64,000 nt of DNA from CAZYME01 sp964648115 (GCA_964648115.1 CAZYME010000004.1:1-64000), one strand, 5' to 3'. Shown: positions 27,057 to 36,955, numbered from the stretch's first letter. Program-made: numbers and translations. The notes: generated by a model not told the origin, from the letters alone.

Positions 27057-28574
27057 GTGAAGGACAATTATTCAACCCTAAAACTTAAATATTTAGGGAT
27101 CAACACATATAACGAGCCCATCATCTATATGCGCGAAGATAGTTATATTTGTAAATCAGAGGGTTTTTCTGCTCAAGCGAGGGTAAGAGTGGCGTTAAAT
27201 GATAGTTCCATTATAGCCACCTTGAATACAATTGGAACCAATTTATTAAGGCATAATGAAGCGGGCCTTTCAAATTATGCTTGGGATTTATTATCGGCAA
27301 AAGAGGGCGATCAAATTTCGATCACTCATCCAAACCCTCTCGATTCTCTTAGTTACATCCGATCAAAGATCTATGATCATGAATTAAAAGCTGATGAAAT
27401 AAATCATATTATTCACGACATCGCATCAGGGCAACTCTCAGACATTAATGTTGCTATGTTTATTGCTGCCAGCGCCGGAAATAGATTGTCCAAAAGAGAG
27501 GTCATTGATCTTACGAAAGCGATGGTTGATTCCGGCCAACGCTTAACATGGAACTCCTCCTGTGTTGTCGATAAGCATTGTGTTGGTGGATTGCCGGGGA
27601 ATCGGACCACTCCCATTGTTGTCTCAATTGTCGCGGCTTATGGTTTAATTATTCCTAAAACGTCTTCCAGGGCTATTACTTCTCCTGCGGGGACTGCCGA
27701 TACGATGGAAGTATTCACCTCAGTCAGTTTAGATATCTCCTCCATGAAAAAAGTCGTTGAAAAAGAAAACGGCTGTATCGTTTGGGGTGGCTCTATGGCG
27801 CTAAGTCCCGTTGATGAATTCCTTATTCGAATTGAGCGGACAGCAAATTTGGATAGCGAAGGACAGATGGTTGCCTCTATCTTATCGAAAAAAATTGCTG
27901 CCGGCTCTACTCATATTGTCATTGACATGCCAATAGGGACCACTGCAAAGGTCAGATCCATTGAGCGTGCGGAATATCTTAAAAATTTTCTTGAGTCGAT
28001 TGCGAAAGAATTTGGCATCCAAATAAAAGTAATTTTTTCCGATGGTTCACAACCCGTTGGCCGAGGTATCGGACCGGTACTCGAGGCCATGGATGTCTTA
28101 GCTGTTCTTAGCCGGGATAGGGTGGCGCCACAAAATTTACGTGCGCATGCATTAACCTTAGCAGGTCAGGTGATAGAGTTTTCACCTGGAGTAGCTCCAG
28201 GACAAGGAATTGCTATTGCTACTGATATTCTTGATAGTGGTAAAGCACTTGCCAAGTTTCAAGCGATTTGTAATGCCCAAGGGGGAATGCGCGATATTCC
28301 GAAAGCGCCGGGGCCGTTTTGCCATACCATTGAATCCAAGTGCTCGGGAACGATCGTCAACATTGATAATCGATATATTGCGAAAGTTGCTAAGTTAGCT
28401 GGTGCACCGAAATCAAAATCAGCTGGTGTTGAGTTATTGGTGCCGCTCCATAGCGTTGTTGGTAAATCACAACCCCTCTTTAAGCTATATGCAGAAACTC
28501 AAGGCGAACTTAATTATGCTCTTAATTTTCTTAAACAAGATTACGAAATTTTCCAAATAGAGGTTAGCGCGTGA
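27057..28574 (+). CDS. Thymidine/AMP phosphorylase family protein
   Basis: This 505-residue protein belongs to the thymidine phosphorylase superfamily. It holds the family signature around DKHCVGGLPGNRTTPIVV, followed by KTSSRAITSPAGTADTMEV. The length (over 500, with an extra N-terminal domain of about 85 residues) fits the AMP-phosphorylase-like branch better than classic DeoA (~440). Such enzymes split nucleosides or nucleoside monophosphates with phosphate to base and ribose phosphate. The start is GTG at 27057. Its stop overlaps the GTG of the PRPP synthetase gene, which argues for a joint role in nucleotide salvage. Confidence 0.88.
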   Translation: MKDNYSTLKLKYLGINTYNEPIIYMREDSYICKSEGFSAQARVRVALNDSSIIATLNTIGTNLLRHNEAGLSNYAWDLLSAKEGDQISITHPNPLDSLSYIRSKIYDHELKADEINHIIHDIASGQLSDINVAMFIAASAGNRLSKREVIDLTKAMVDSGQRLTWNSSCVVDKHCVGGLPGNRTTPIVVSIVAAYGLIIPKTSSRAITSPAGTADTMEVFTSVSLDISSMKKVVEKENGCIVWGGSMALSPVDEFLIRIERTANLDSEGQMVASILSKKIAAGSTHIVIDMPIGTTAKVRSIERAEYLKNFLESIAKEFGIQIKVIFSDGSQPVGRGIGPVLEAMDVLAVLSRDRVAPQNLRAHALTLAGQVIEFSPGVAPGQGIAIATDILDSGKALAKFQAICNAQGGMRDIPKAPGPFCHTIESKCSGTIVNIDNRYIAKVAKLAGAPKSKSAGVELLVPLHSVVGKSQPLFKLYAETQGELNYALNFLKQDYEIFQIEVSA

Positions 28575-29470
28575 AACAGCAGCCTATCATTTTTTCTCTA
28601 TTTGGTTATGATGAATTAGCAAATACAATTCAAAATAAATGCCATTATGAGCTTGGCACAATAACATTACATCAATTTCCTGATGAAGAAACCCTTGTAA
28701 AAATTGACTCCAAGGTTCGCGATCGGGCTGCCATTTTCATAGTTGGTCTAGATCGGCCCAATACCAAAATTTTGCCGCTTCTTTTTGCTGTAGAAACAGC
28801 AAGAGCATTAGGGGCTTCTAATATCATATTAATCGCACCCTACCTTTCTTATATGCGCCAAGATAAAGTTTTTGAACCAGGTCAAGGCATTACGTCAAAA
28901 TATTTTGCTCAATTAATTTCACGGTATTTTGATGGTTTAATTTCCATCGATCCACATCTGCACCGGTGGAATAAATTAAGTGAAATATATGAAATACCAA
29001 CACATGTTTTACATGCCACCGATAAAATTGCCTATTGGATTCATGACAATATTAAAAGACCGGTTCTTATTGGGCCGGATTCTGAAAGTAGGCAATGGGT
29101 TGACGACATTGCCCAAAAAGCCAAAGCACCTTATCTTATTTTAGAAAAAAGGAGGAAAGGGGATAGCAGTGTTGAAGTCTCTATTACTAACCTTGAACAG
29201 TACCGTGATTTTACCCCTGTATTGATTGACGATATTATTTCTACTGGGGTGACTATGATAGAGACCATTAAGCATCTACGGTTTTTGAAAATGTCCTCGC
29301 CTGTTTGTATCGGCGTTCATGCTGTTTTTGCAAGGGATGCTTATCAAACGTTATTAGCCTCAGGTGTGGATAAAATTATCACTTGTAATACTATCCCACA
29401 TGTTTCTAATGGGATCGATATCAGTGATGACATTATCAATATTTTAAGGGCTGGGTTCGATTTTAGGTAG
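28571..29470 (+). CDS. Ribose-phosphate pyrophosphokinase-like protein
   Basis: This 299-residue PRPP synthetase homologue has the N-terminal FPDEETLVKI segment, the ATP/ribose site around APYLSYMRQDKVF (KRK-like region changed), the metal-binding IDPHLHR and the PRPP loop VLIDDIISTGVTMIETI. It would convert ribose 5-phosphate and ATP to PRPP, or in this coupling perhaps use a ribose bisphosphate made by the upstream phosphorylase. The start is a GTG overlapping the previous stop by 4 bases. It is somewhat shorter than housekeeping Prs and diverged, so it is likely a paralogue. Confidence 0.88.
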   Translation: MKQQPIIFSLFGYDELANTIQNKCHYELGTITLHQFPDEETLVKIDSKVRDRAAIFIVGLDRPNTKILPLLFAVETARALGASNIILIAPYLSYMRQDKVFEPGQGITSKYFAQLISRYFDGLISIDPHLHRWNKLSEIYEIPTHVLHATDKIAYWIHDNIKRPVLIGPDSESRQWVDDIAQKAKAPYLILEKRRKGDSSVEVSITNLEQYRDFTPVLIDDIISTGVTMIETIKHLRFLKMSSPVCIGVHAVFARDAYQTLLASGVDKIITCNTIPHVSNGIDISDDIINILRAGFDFR

Positions 29471-29693
29471 TGTTTATACTGTTTGATTTCATTAATAAAT
29501 AGATTAAGTATATCTATCAAAATGGAAGGTTTTAGTATTTTGCATTAATACAATAAGGCAGCTACACTTAATTAGCATATCAGCGATTAATAATTATAGG
29601 GAAATAATTCGTGCTCGATTAATGCGTAAGCAACAAAACTTACGCTAATTATTTGTATTTACTTAATGCATAAGAAAAGTGAGAGAAGTAAAA

Positions 29694-30059
29694 ATGAAGA
29701 ATTTATTTTTGGCTACGTTATTATTTGCAGTTAATGCTGTAGTTCAGGCGAATAACTTAGGTAAAACCACCTATGAAATAGCATGTCAAAATTGCCATGC
29801 TCCTCAAGTAGCAGCAAGCTTGAAAGCCCCAGCTGCTTTTGATAAAAAAGCATGGAATGCGCGTTTTAAAAATGCTGAACTCGAAGCAAAAAATAATCCT
29901 ACCCAATTTAAAAACGCAATGGCTTATTTATTATACAGTGTTACTATTGGCAAAGGATTAATGCACCATGGTGGCTTATGTAAAGAGGCAGACATTCCTA
30001 ACAAAAATTGCTCAGATGAAGCACTAATCCAAGCAACTCATTACATGAGCCAACGTTAG
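29694..30059 (+). CDS. Exported cytochrome c5-type protein
   Basis: The ATG at 29694 gives 121 residues with a signal peptide (cleavage near VVQA) and one haem-binding CQNCH motif. A likely distal Met lies in LMHHGG. The pattern NNPTQFKNAMAYLLYSV between motif and C-terminus, and the two extra Cys in GLCKEADIPNKNC, fit small class I cytochromes of the c5 kind that carry electrons in the periplasm. It stands alone between longer gaps. GAGAAG precedes the start. Confidence 0.85.
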   Translation: MKNLFLATLLFAVNAVVQANNLGKTTYEIACQNCHAPQVAASLKAPAAFDKKAWNARFKNAELEAKNNPTQFKNAMAYLLYSVTIGKGLMHHGGLCKEADIPNKNCSDEALIQATHYMSQR

Positions 30060-30213
30060 GTTGCATGTAAAATAAGGCAGCCAAGACTCTTAACAAGATA
30101 TCCCCTAACTACGGCTATTAAAATTTCGCATATTTGTAATAGCTCACCTCCATGCCTAATCAGTTTGAGGATTTGTAGCCTGGATGGCTAATCAAGGTAA
30201 TGGACATTAGAAT

Positions 30214-31572
30214 TCAACTCAAGGTTTCTTTGTCTAAATAGTTAGGTACCGTGCAGCTCCAATGCAATGTTTGTTCTATTTTTAATTTCAGTGCTTGTGC
30301 CGATTCTTTTTCTCCATGGGTAATAAACACTTTTCGTGGCGCTTTTTTTAAGTGGGCTAACCATGCCAGTATTTCTTCATAATCTGCATGAGCCGATGTG
30401 TTTTCCAACTGAATGACCTCCGCTTGAATAGATACCATTTGGCCAAACATTTTTATTTCTTTTTCACCGCGAACCATTCTATCACCACGTGTACCACCAG
30501 CTTGAAAACCGCTAAATAGAATGGTGTTTCTATAATGGGGTGCAAAATTTCTTATATGATGTAGGATACGACCACCTGTCGCCATACCACTTGCAGAGAT
30601 GATAATCATGGGCATTTTTATCTGACCCAGAGCTATCGATTCTTCAACAGAACGAACATACTGAGCAACATTACAGACATCTTTCCGTTGTTGAATAGTT
30701 AATCGATTTTCGCCTGCATGGTGGGAGAAAATATGAGTTGCATTAGTTGCCATAGGGCTATCGACAAAAACAGGAATGTCTGGAATTTCTTTTTTTGCTT
30801 TTAATTGATGAATATAATACAACAGCGACTGTGTGCGGCCAACGGCAAACGCGGGAACCAGAAGCACACCGCCTCGTTTGACTGTACGATTTATTATTTC
30901 GCGTAATTGCTCTTCTGGCTCCGTTTTGTCATGCAAACGATCGCCATACGTTGACTCAATGACTAAATAATCAGACTCCGGTGGATTTTGAGGTGGATTC
31001 ATAATGGGATCATTTATGCGCCCTAAATCGCCTGAAAAAAGCAAAGAGGTTCCCTCATGCTCCATTCTAATCAAGGATGCTCCTAAAATATGCCCTGCAT
31101 AATGGAAGCTTGCATAGAAGCCTTCATGAATTGTAAAAGGCTTATCAAAAGGGATGGTTTGAAAATAATCAAGAGAAGTTTCAGCTTCGGCTTGAGTATA
31201 AAGCGGCAGGGCAGGATGATGTTTCGAATAGCCTTTATGATTGGCGTACCGAGCATCCTCTTCGTGAAGATGCCCGCTATCCGGAAGTAGTATGTTACAC
31301 AACTCTCTGGTGGCTTCAGTACAGATAATTTTTCCACAAAATCCATTTTTTACTAGCAAAGGAATGTAACCACTATGATCAATATGAGCATGCGTCAACA
31401 ATACGTAATCAATGGTTGTTGGGTCGATAGGTAATCTGGTCCAATTTCGTAATCGAAGCTCTTTGTGTCCTTGAAAAAGACCACAATCCACAAGCACATT
31501 CACTTGTTCTGTTTGGATCAAATATTTTGATCCGGTAACTGTTTGTGTTGCACCTATAAATTGAATTTTCAT
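30214..31572 (-). CDS. Beta-CASP metallo-beta-lactamase-fold RNA-processing exonuclease
   Basis: This 452-residue protein is a CPSF/Ysh1-like nuclease. The metallo-beta-lactamase part has LTHAHIDHSGY (HxHxDH), HYAGHILGASL and LFSGDLG zinc ligands. The beta-CASP part has the VFVDSPMA, SASGMATGGRILHH and FSGFQAGGTRG segments, and the C-terminus has TSAHADYEEIL and VFITHGEKE. It should bind two zinc ions and cut RNA. Families of this type occur singly in many proteobacteria. The start has no close gene upstream; the VIT gene diverges 130 bases away. Confidence 0.93.
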   Translation of the reverse strand: MKIQFIGATQTVTGSKYLIQTEQVNVLVDCGLFQGHKELRLRNWTRLPIDPTTIDYVLLTHAHIDHSGYIPLLVKNGFCGKIICTEATRELCNILLPDSGHLHEEDARYANHKGYSKHHPALPLYTQAEAETSLDYFQTIPFDKPFTIHEGFYASFHYAGHILGASLIRMEHEGTSLLFSGDLGRINDPIMNPPQNPPESDYLVIESTYGDRLHDKTEPEEQLREIINRTVKRGGVLLVPAFAVGRTQSLLYYIHQLKAKKEIPDIPVFVDSPMATNATHIFSHHAGENRLTIQQRKDVCNVAQYVRSVEESIALGQIKMPMIIISASGMATGGRILHHIRNFAPHYRNTILFSGFQAGGTRGDRMVRGEKEIKMFGQMVSIQAEVIQLENTSAHADYEEILAWLAHLKKAPRKVFITHGEKESAQALKLKIEQTLHWSCTVPNYLDKETLS

Positions 31573-31702
31573 GTATCCTACATTCCAATTATTTAATAAT
31601 ATTCATTTCAGACAATAGCTTATGCTGAAAGGGCGTATTCCACAACTGAGCGCAATAAGTGAATCTGTTCGGATATATTCCTAAGAGGGGGTTCTGATAT
31701 AT

Positions 31703-32392
31703 ATGCGACATAAAGAATATCATCGACTTGAACGAATAGGCTGGTTACGTGCTGCAGTTTTGGGTGCAAATGACGGCATTATTTCTACTGCGAGTTTATT
31801 AATTGGTGTTGCTGCTGCTCATACACCCTATAATGGAATACTTGTCGCAGGGATTGCAGGATTAATTGCTGGTGCCATGTCTATGGCTGCAGGTGAATAT
31901 ATATCAGTAAGCTCTCAAGCAGATACTGAAAAATCTGCCTTAATACGTGAAAAGGAAGAGCTTGAAGAAAATTTACCAAATGAAATAGAAGAATTAACCA
32001 CTATTTATATTAATCGTGGATTGCAACGTGATTTTGCTGAAGAAGTTGTAAAACAATTGATGGCTAAAGATGCATTAGGCACACATGCTCGAGACGAGCT
32101 TGGTATTACAGCAGTAACAAGTGCACGACCACTGCAGGCGGCAATCTTTTCCGCCTGCAGTTTTACTCTTGGTTCATTATTACCGCTATTAATCATTTTT
32201 ATTGTTCCTAGAGTCTACCTTACTCCATCCGTATCAATAATGGCGGTTCTATTTTTGGCATTACTCGGAGCAGTGGCTGCAAAGGTTGGCGGTGCTCGAA
32301 TATTAGTAGGATCATTGCGTGTTGTAATCTGGGGAGCAATAGCGATGTTTGTAAGTGCAGGTATTGGCTCGCTTTTAGGCATAGCCGTATAA
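31703..32392 (+). CDS. VIT1/CCC1 family metal transporter
   Basis: This 229-residue protein has the VIT signature at the N-terminus (LRAAVLGANDGIISTASLLI), a second helix rich in small residues (GLIAGAMSMAAGEYISVSSQ), a cytoplasmic helical metal-binding region with many Glu (about 75-130), and three C-terminal helices, five in total. Relatives move Fe2+ or Mn2+ out of the cytoplasm or into compartments. The start has AGAGGGGG upstream (31682-31690). Confidence 0.93.
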   Translation: MRHKEYHRLERIGWLRAAVLGANDGIISTASLLIGVAAAHTPYNGILVAGIAGLIAGAMSMAAGEYISVSSQADTEKSALIREKEELEENLPNEIEELTTIYINRGLQRDFAEEVVKQLMAKDALGTHARDELGITAVTSARPLQAAIFSACSFTLGSLLPLLIIFIVPRVYLTPSVSIMAVLFLALLGAVAAKVGGARILVGSLRVVIWGAIAMFVSAGIGSLLGIAV

Positions 32393-32554
32393 AATGCGGC
32401 TTATACCTCCTGCTTGTGCTTTTTTTGTTTCAGCAAAGCAGAAAACTAAAACTATTTACAAGGAGTTAGTTCCAGGGTCGTGGGGTCGGAGGGTCTTGGT
32501 GACCCTTTATGTGAGTACTTTTACAATATTCATATTTAAGTAGGAGAAACTATA

Positions 32555-33388
32555 GTGCCTTATATTGTTAATTGTTGTGTCAATAACGGTCAATTTATGA
32601 TTGACAGGTCAGTATCAAGAATATTAAACGAAATCGCAACCTCTTTAGCTGAAGCTAAAAATGAGGTTCAATTAATATTTGTTGATCCGAACGCAATCAC
32701 TCCTCCGGATGAAAATTTTAGTATTACCCATGAACAAAGGAAAAAAATTGGCAGCATTACTGATTTACTAAGCGGTGTTCTGGTCAAACAATTCAACGGA
32801 TGGCTTGATAGAATTACTACCTTTGATTTGTCCTTAGATTTGACGTTTGATACGAATTCTGCCGTGGGATCAGACGCCGCCAATTCTTCCCCTGCAGGAA
32901 CCGGCGGCACTAGGCCTAGGAGGAGAAAGTGGACAGAAAACTTTGAAGAGTGCGAACTTGGCGAGCTATACTTGAAATTACGTGAGGATAGTCGTTTAAG
33001 GAATAGAGAATTTTTAGCCAAGAATCATTTTTCGGAGCTTCAGGAAGAAATGAAGGCTGCTGGCTTGAGTGAAACTGAATGTGATTTTCTGAAGAACCTT
33101 CGCAGATCACAAAAAAATAGGTATTCTGCTAAAAAATGCAGTCACCGTCAGACGGGTAGATTAGCTGAACTGGAAAGTAGAGTAGCTGACCTGGAAGAAC
33201 AGCTAAGACAAAAGGATATGGAGATAAGGCGATTGCAAGCAGGTGGAACAGAAGTCATCGGACCAACTCCACAGGGGTTTTCTTTCGCGGACCTAACAAG
33301 TTTACCAGGGCTAACTTATTTCGCACCAGCGCCTCCTGGAAGTCAACCAAATATAGATTCTTTATTTGACGCTCCTAGTTTATTTTAG
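32555..33388 (+). CDS. Putative effector with a eukaryotic-type CNC/Maf-like bZIP domain
   Basis: This 277-residue protein starts with GTG (AGGAGA upstream). Residues 1-100 are a mixed alpha/beta region not recognised, followed by a Ser/Gly linker and an RPRRRK cluster (120-125) that would serve as a nuclear localisation signal. Residues 151-180 resemble the helical extension of CNC/Maf factors; 181-200 (LKNLRRSQKNRYSAKKCSHR) match the Maf-type basic region in pattern LKxxRRxxKNRxxAxxC; 203-227 form a zipper with a/d residues L203, L206, V210, L213, L217, K220, I224, L227. The register from N188 to the first leucine equals that of GCN4 without gap. The usually invariant Arg eight residues after the Asn is Ser196. 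Nuclear action in a host is inference. Confidence 0.7.
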   Translation: MPYIVNCCVNNGQFMIDRSVSRILNEIATSLAEAKNEVQLIFVDPNAITPPDENFSITHEQRKKIGSITDLLSGVLVKQFNGWLDRITTFDLSLDLTFDTNSAVGSDAANSSPAGTGGTRPRRRKWTENFEECELGELYLKLREDSRLRNREFLAKNHFSELQEEMKAAGLSETECDFLKNLRRSQKNRYSAKKCSHRQTGRLAELESRVADLEEQLRQKDMEIRRLQAGGTEVIGPTPQGFSFADLTSLPGLTYFAPAPPGSQPNIDSLFDAPSLF

Positions 33389-33478
33389 AATCAATAGGGT
33401 CGGATTCTGAGGGACCCGCACGAAATTATAGTGCTACATCAAGCAGCCTCATAATCAAAAAATATGTGAATAGAGTCT

Positions 33479-36400
33479 ATGGCGGATAACAGCTCTGCTG
33501 CTCTAAAAAGAATTAAGGACGGTGCTCTTATGCCATACACTATCAAGCAATTACAATCGAAATGTACTTCTCTGCAGATTGCATTCCGGAAAATGCTACC
33601 AGCAACGCTTGAAGAAAGGCTTTTGCATTCCTATGGGCAAGAAATATTAAACCAGCTGGATTCTATTTTTAAAGAGCATGCTCATGATGAGAAAAATATA
33701 GCAAGCTATTTAAAGATTTTTTTGAGCGACACTTGGTCGGTTACCAATAGCAAAGAATATAATGCCAAAGCCCTCAGCTACACAGCTCTACCCAGACATG
33801 AATTGACACTTTTTATCTGTGAGTTAGCACTGTTTACTGCTGCGGAGTTAAATCAATGCCTAACAGAAGCGGAGGAGCCTGTCGGACTCATTGGTCTTCT
33901 GATGCCTTCAGTCATGACAAAGCCAAATGATGATTCACCGCTGTTAGGACCTACATATAACACCAGTACAGGTAAATGGCAGGATGTTTCAATTGATTTA
34001 CCAACATTATTAGCTACTCATATTCTTGGTGAGGGTGGTTTTACGCTCATACCCATATACTTGTTGACAAAAGTACCTCTAGACAAAGATTCAATGATAG
34101 CCAACCCCTATTATCAAGAGGGTATTCACCCTCAGACAATACAATATTTAAATGAAGACGAACTATATCGTTTACAGGGGCACTCTGAACTTACCAGAGC
34201 TATAGCTGAAGCGAAGGAAAATCATAGGGCAATTTCGCAGGATCCAGGGAGGCTCCTTACCCATTTAACACGGTTTCTTTTTGAGTTTGATCGAAGCCAA
34301 AAAACCCACTTGAGATGGGCAAATATTGGGCATTGCCAGGGGGCTATTGTTGATTTCAAGGCGTATTACGATTTATTGGATGAGAACGTTAAAGACCAAA
34401 TTCCCCGCGAGGTTAGAGATGAAATCAAAACATTATTGCACTTTTTACCTTCAGCTCGAGATGATGCTGAGCAAGTGAAGGCAAAGTTAGCCGTATCTGC
34501 ACTAGGGTTAACATCATCACTAAGTCATACGGTAAGGCATTTCGCTCCTCATCTCTACAAAATAACATGCTCAGAAAAAGTCAAACAAAAATGCGAAGCA
34601 GATGCTTTATTTCAATTTAATTTGGCAAAGCAACTGTTACAAGCGTCACTTGATACGCAGCAATATAAGGAAGGAACGGATAAGCCTGGTTTTTCAAGGC
34701 GCTTATTCGAAGAGTTCAAAACAGTGATAGCAGTAACATCAGCTCTAGACCTACAAGTGATACAAAGACTTGACGAGCCAGATATGGATAGCGTTTTTCA
34801 AACGCATAATCTAAAACAACAAGTTATACATCATTTGGGTTCTATGGAAAACGTTATGAGGTTTTCTTTAAGAAGCAATTTACCTCGTTTAAAGAGTCTA
34901 TTTTTCATTCTTCGCGCGGAATTATGGTCTAAAGCGCTACCCGTTACATTGCAAGATCATCAATATCCTATTGAGAGTATTATATCCTGGTTCAGTAAGC
35001 TTGATGGTAAGCGAATTCAGCTATTTTGTGAGGCATTAAAAGATAAATATACTTCAAGCGGTTGGCTACATATCCTAAAACATCTTGACTATGCTCGCGC
35101 TAAACATGTGCTTGCAGTTGTGGAAGGTGTTTTTACGGGGGTTTCAAGCCAAACGTTATCACAAATACTTATTTATGAATTAGGGTATGAAAGTAGCCAA
35201 GCACTCATTGACTGCATCGTCGCAAATGGTATGCTCAAAAATTTGATTTTAAATTCTGGTCGTAGTAGTGCGGCGGAATATTGTCATTTAACTGATAAGT
35301 TACCCCGAAATCTTCGTGACCGTGTATTACGGGCCGTTCTTCAAGTGGGCTGTGCCTCTGCAGTTGTAAATTGCCAGGGTAGTTGGAGTTTGTTTGCTTT
35401 TCAGCACATGCCGCAAGAGAGAATGTTAATGCTGAATCATATAAAAGCCTCTTTACCAAAAATGATAGGTTCTGCTTTTAAATTTTCGAATTTTTTAGAA
35501 GGGCATAGTGCAAATCCGTTAACCCCTGAGGAGTGTAGCTTCATCAGCCGGGCCATGAAGGGGAGGTATGCAAAATTATCTTGTTCAATTAAAGAGTGGA
35601 TAGGTGCTTTTAGAATACTTGCACCTGAGGATTGTGCGGCTATTTGCGTTGAGTTACGAGCGCAATACCCCAAACTGAGCGCTCATGATATATTTAAAAT
35701 CGTAAACAACTCTACAGCAGAGCATGATGACTCAAAGCGTAAGGTTATTTACGAAGCAATTACCGGCAATACCACATCTAAGGTAGTAAATCTCAATTTT
35801 CTAAATGATTTAATGCGGGAAGAATTTAAATCTAGGCAAATTCAAGCGTTATATACTCAATTAGAATCTGCTGGTATAAAATTAGCTGAACATGACCAAA
35901 AGCAAATTTCAGATTGTGAGGCGTTTGAAGTAGGTGGAGCCCTTGAGCTGTTAGCTGATTCCAAACTACTAAATCAAAAAAATTGGGATTATATCAAAAC
36001 CCAACAACGTTTCTCAGCCGCGATACATAGCTTATTTGTTTTGAAACAAGAGCATCGGAATTTTTCTTTAACTCCTCGACAACTACAAGCACTAATTGAA
36101 TGCTCTCAAGAGGAAGTATTTCATTTTGCACAAGCTACGAGGTCGCCATTGGGATGGGCTTTGCATCTTGATGTTGAAAGATGTTGGTTGCTATCAAAAA
36201 TAAGAGCTTCACTACACACCCCAAAATTTTTCTTACTGAGTACAAAGGAGAAGTCATTAAATGAGGATGGATGGGTTAGTCTCCAGTTGCAATGGAGAAA
36301 TCAGCTTCTACTAATGAACTCTTGTATAAAAATGGATTCTTATATAGCAACTATTAGGATGCATGCTAGCCAGCTCATCAAAGATAATAATGAAAAATAT

Positions 36401-36784
36401 GCCTCGCAATCTCCAGAAATGAAGCTAATACCTGAGTCTTTTTCTAGTCTTATTCATGTTTTTGAAACAATCATGAAGAACCTGCATGATTGTTTCTCTC
36501 AGAAAGATACACAGAAAATTACCGCATTTATTGAAAGGGCTGATTGCTTAAAGCAATTGCAAGAGTTGGGTCGTACAGCTCAAATTGTTTTAGACGAGTA
36601 TAGAGAGAAATTTGTTCCATTAGGGGATGAGAAATACAAAGATAATTGTAATAAATTATCCACCAACCTCCTTTCACTAAAGCAAATGACCTCTGATTTT
36701 CAAGACATTATAATTAAAATTCACGCTGGAATTAAAATGCTAGAAAATATCCCTAAAGAAAGCACTAGTTCATCCTTTCATTGA
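33479..36784 (+). CDS. Large helical protein with degenerate repeats, effector-like
   Basis: An 1101-residue soluble protein, not recognised. No signal peptide or membrane helix. Predicted mostly helical. Between about residues 505 and 730 there are degenerate ~30-residue units of the form L-x-P-E-x-C/R...I/L..A-L-x-x-x-Y, for example LTPEECSFISRAMKGRYAKL, LAPEDCAAICVELRAQYPKL and LDGKRIQLFCEALKDKY, like helical repeats common in large Legionella effectors. The C-terminal 150 residues are charged and may be coiled. It lies 90 bases after the bZIP-like gene on the same strand and before a REPIN-like repeat. No catalytic motif found. Confidence 0.6.
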   Translation: MADNSSAALKRIKDGALMPYTIKQLQSKCTSLQIAFRKMLPATLEERLLHSYGQEILNQLDSIFKEHAHDEKNIASYLKIFLSDTWSVTNSKEYNAKALSYTALPRHELTLFICELALFTAAELNQCLTEAEEPVGLIGLLMPSVMTKPNDDSPLLGPTYNTSTGKWQDVSIDLPTLLATHILGEGGFTLIPIYLLTKVPLDKDSMIANPYYQEGIHPQTIQYLNEDELYRLQGHSELTRAIAEAKENHRAISQDPGRLLTHLTRFLFEFDRSQKTHLRWANIGHCQGAIVDFKAYYDLLDENVKDQIPREVRDEIKTLLHFLPSARDDAEQVKAKLAVSALGLTSSLSHTVRHFAPHLYKITCSEKVKQKCEADALFQFNLAKQLLQASLDTQQYKEGTDKPGFSRRLFEEFKTVIAVTSALDLQVIQRLDEPDMDSVFQTHNLKQQVIHHLGSMENVMRFSLRSNLPRLKSLFFILRAELWSKALPVTLQDHQYPIESIISWFSKLDGKRIQLFCEALKDKYTSSGWLHILKHLDYARAKHVLAVVEGVFTGVSSQTLSQILIYELGYESSQALIDCIVANGMLKNLILNSGRSSAAEYCHLTDKLPRNLRDRVLRAVLQVGCASAVVNCQGSWSLFAFQHMPQERMLMLNHIKASLPKMIGSAFKFSNFLEGHSANPLTPEECSFISRAMKGRYAKLSCSIKEWIGAFRILAPEDCAAICVELRAQYPKLSAHDIFKIVNNSTAEHDDSKRKVIYEAITGNTTSKVVNLNFLNDLMREEFKSRQIQALYTQLESAGIKLAEHDQKQISDCEAFEVGGALELLADSKLLNQKNWDYIKTQQRFSAAIHSLFVLKQEHRNFSLTPRQLQALIECSQEEVFHFAQATRSPLGWALHLDVERCWLLSKIRASLHTPKFFLLSTKEKSLNEDGWVSLQLQWRNQLLLMNSCIKMDSYIATIRMHASQLIKDNNEKYASQSPEMKLIPESFSSLIHVFETIMKNLHDCFSQKDTQKITAFIERADCLKQLQELGRTAQIVLDEYREKFVPLGDEKYKDNCNKLSTNLLSLKQMTSDFQDIIIKIHAGIKMLENIPKESTSSSFH

Positions 36785-36868
36785 TGTTGTCCGTTTGTTG
36801 GCTTGGCTCTCCCCCATGTGAACCATTTGAGTTTAAATGTGCTGGGTGATTGTCAGCAAGTAGCAAGT

Positions 36869-36955
36869 AGCAACTAGGTTGGGTCGAGACCCAATATGAG
36901 ATCTAAATTGAAAGGAAATATCCAATGTCGGGTCTTGACCCGACCTACGCTTGCT
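36869..36955. repeat. REPIN-like repeat, copy A
   Basis: An 87-bp element beginning agcaactaggttgggtcgag and ending cgggtcttgacccgacctac gcttgct. The ends are inverted repeats and each half is itself a small palindrome (ttgggtcgagacccaa; cgggtcttgacccg) around a fixed centre with aaattgaaaggaaatatc. Copies B (39753) and C (46001) are nearly identical and in the same orientation. The rest of 36785-37103 shows no gene. Confidence 0.85.
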
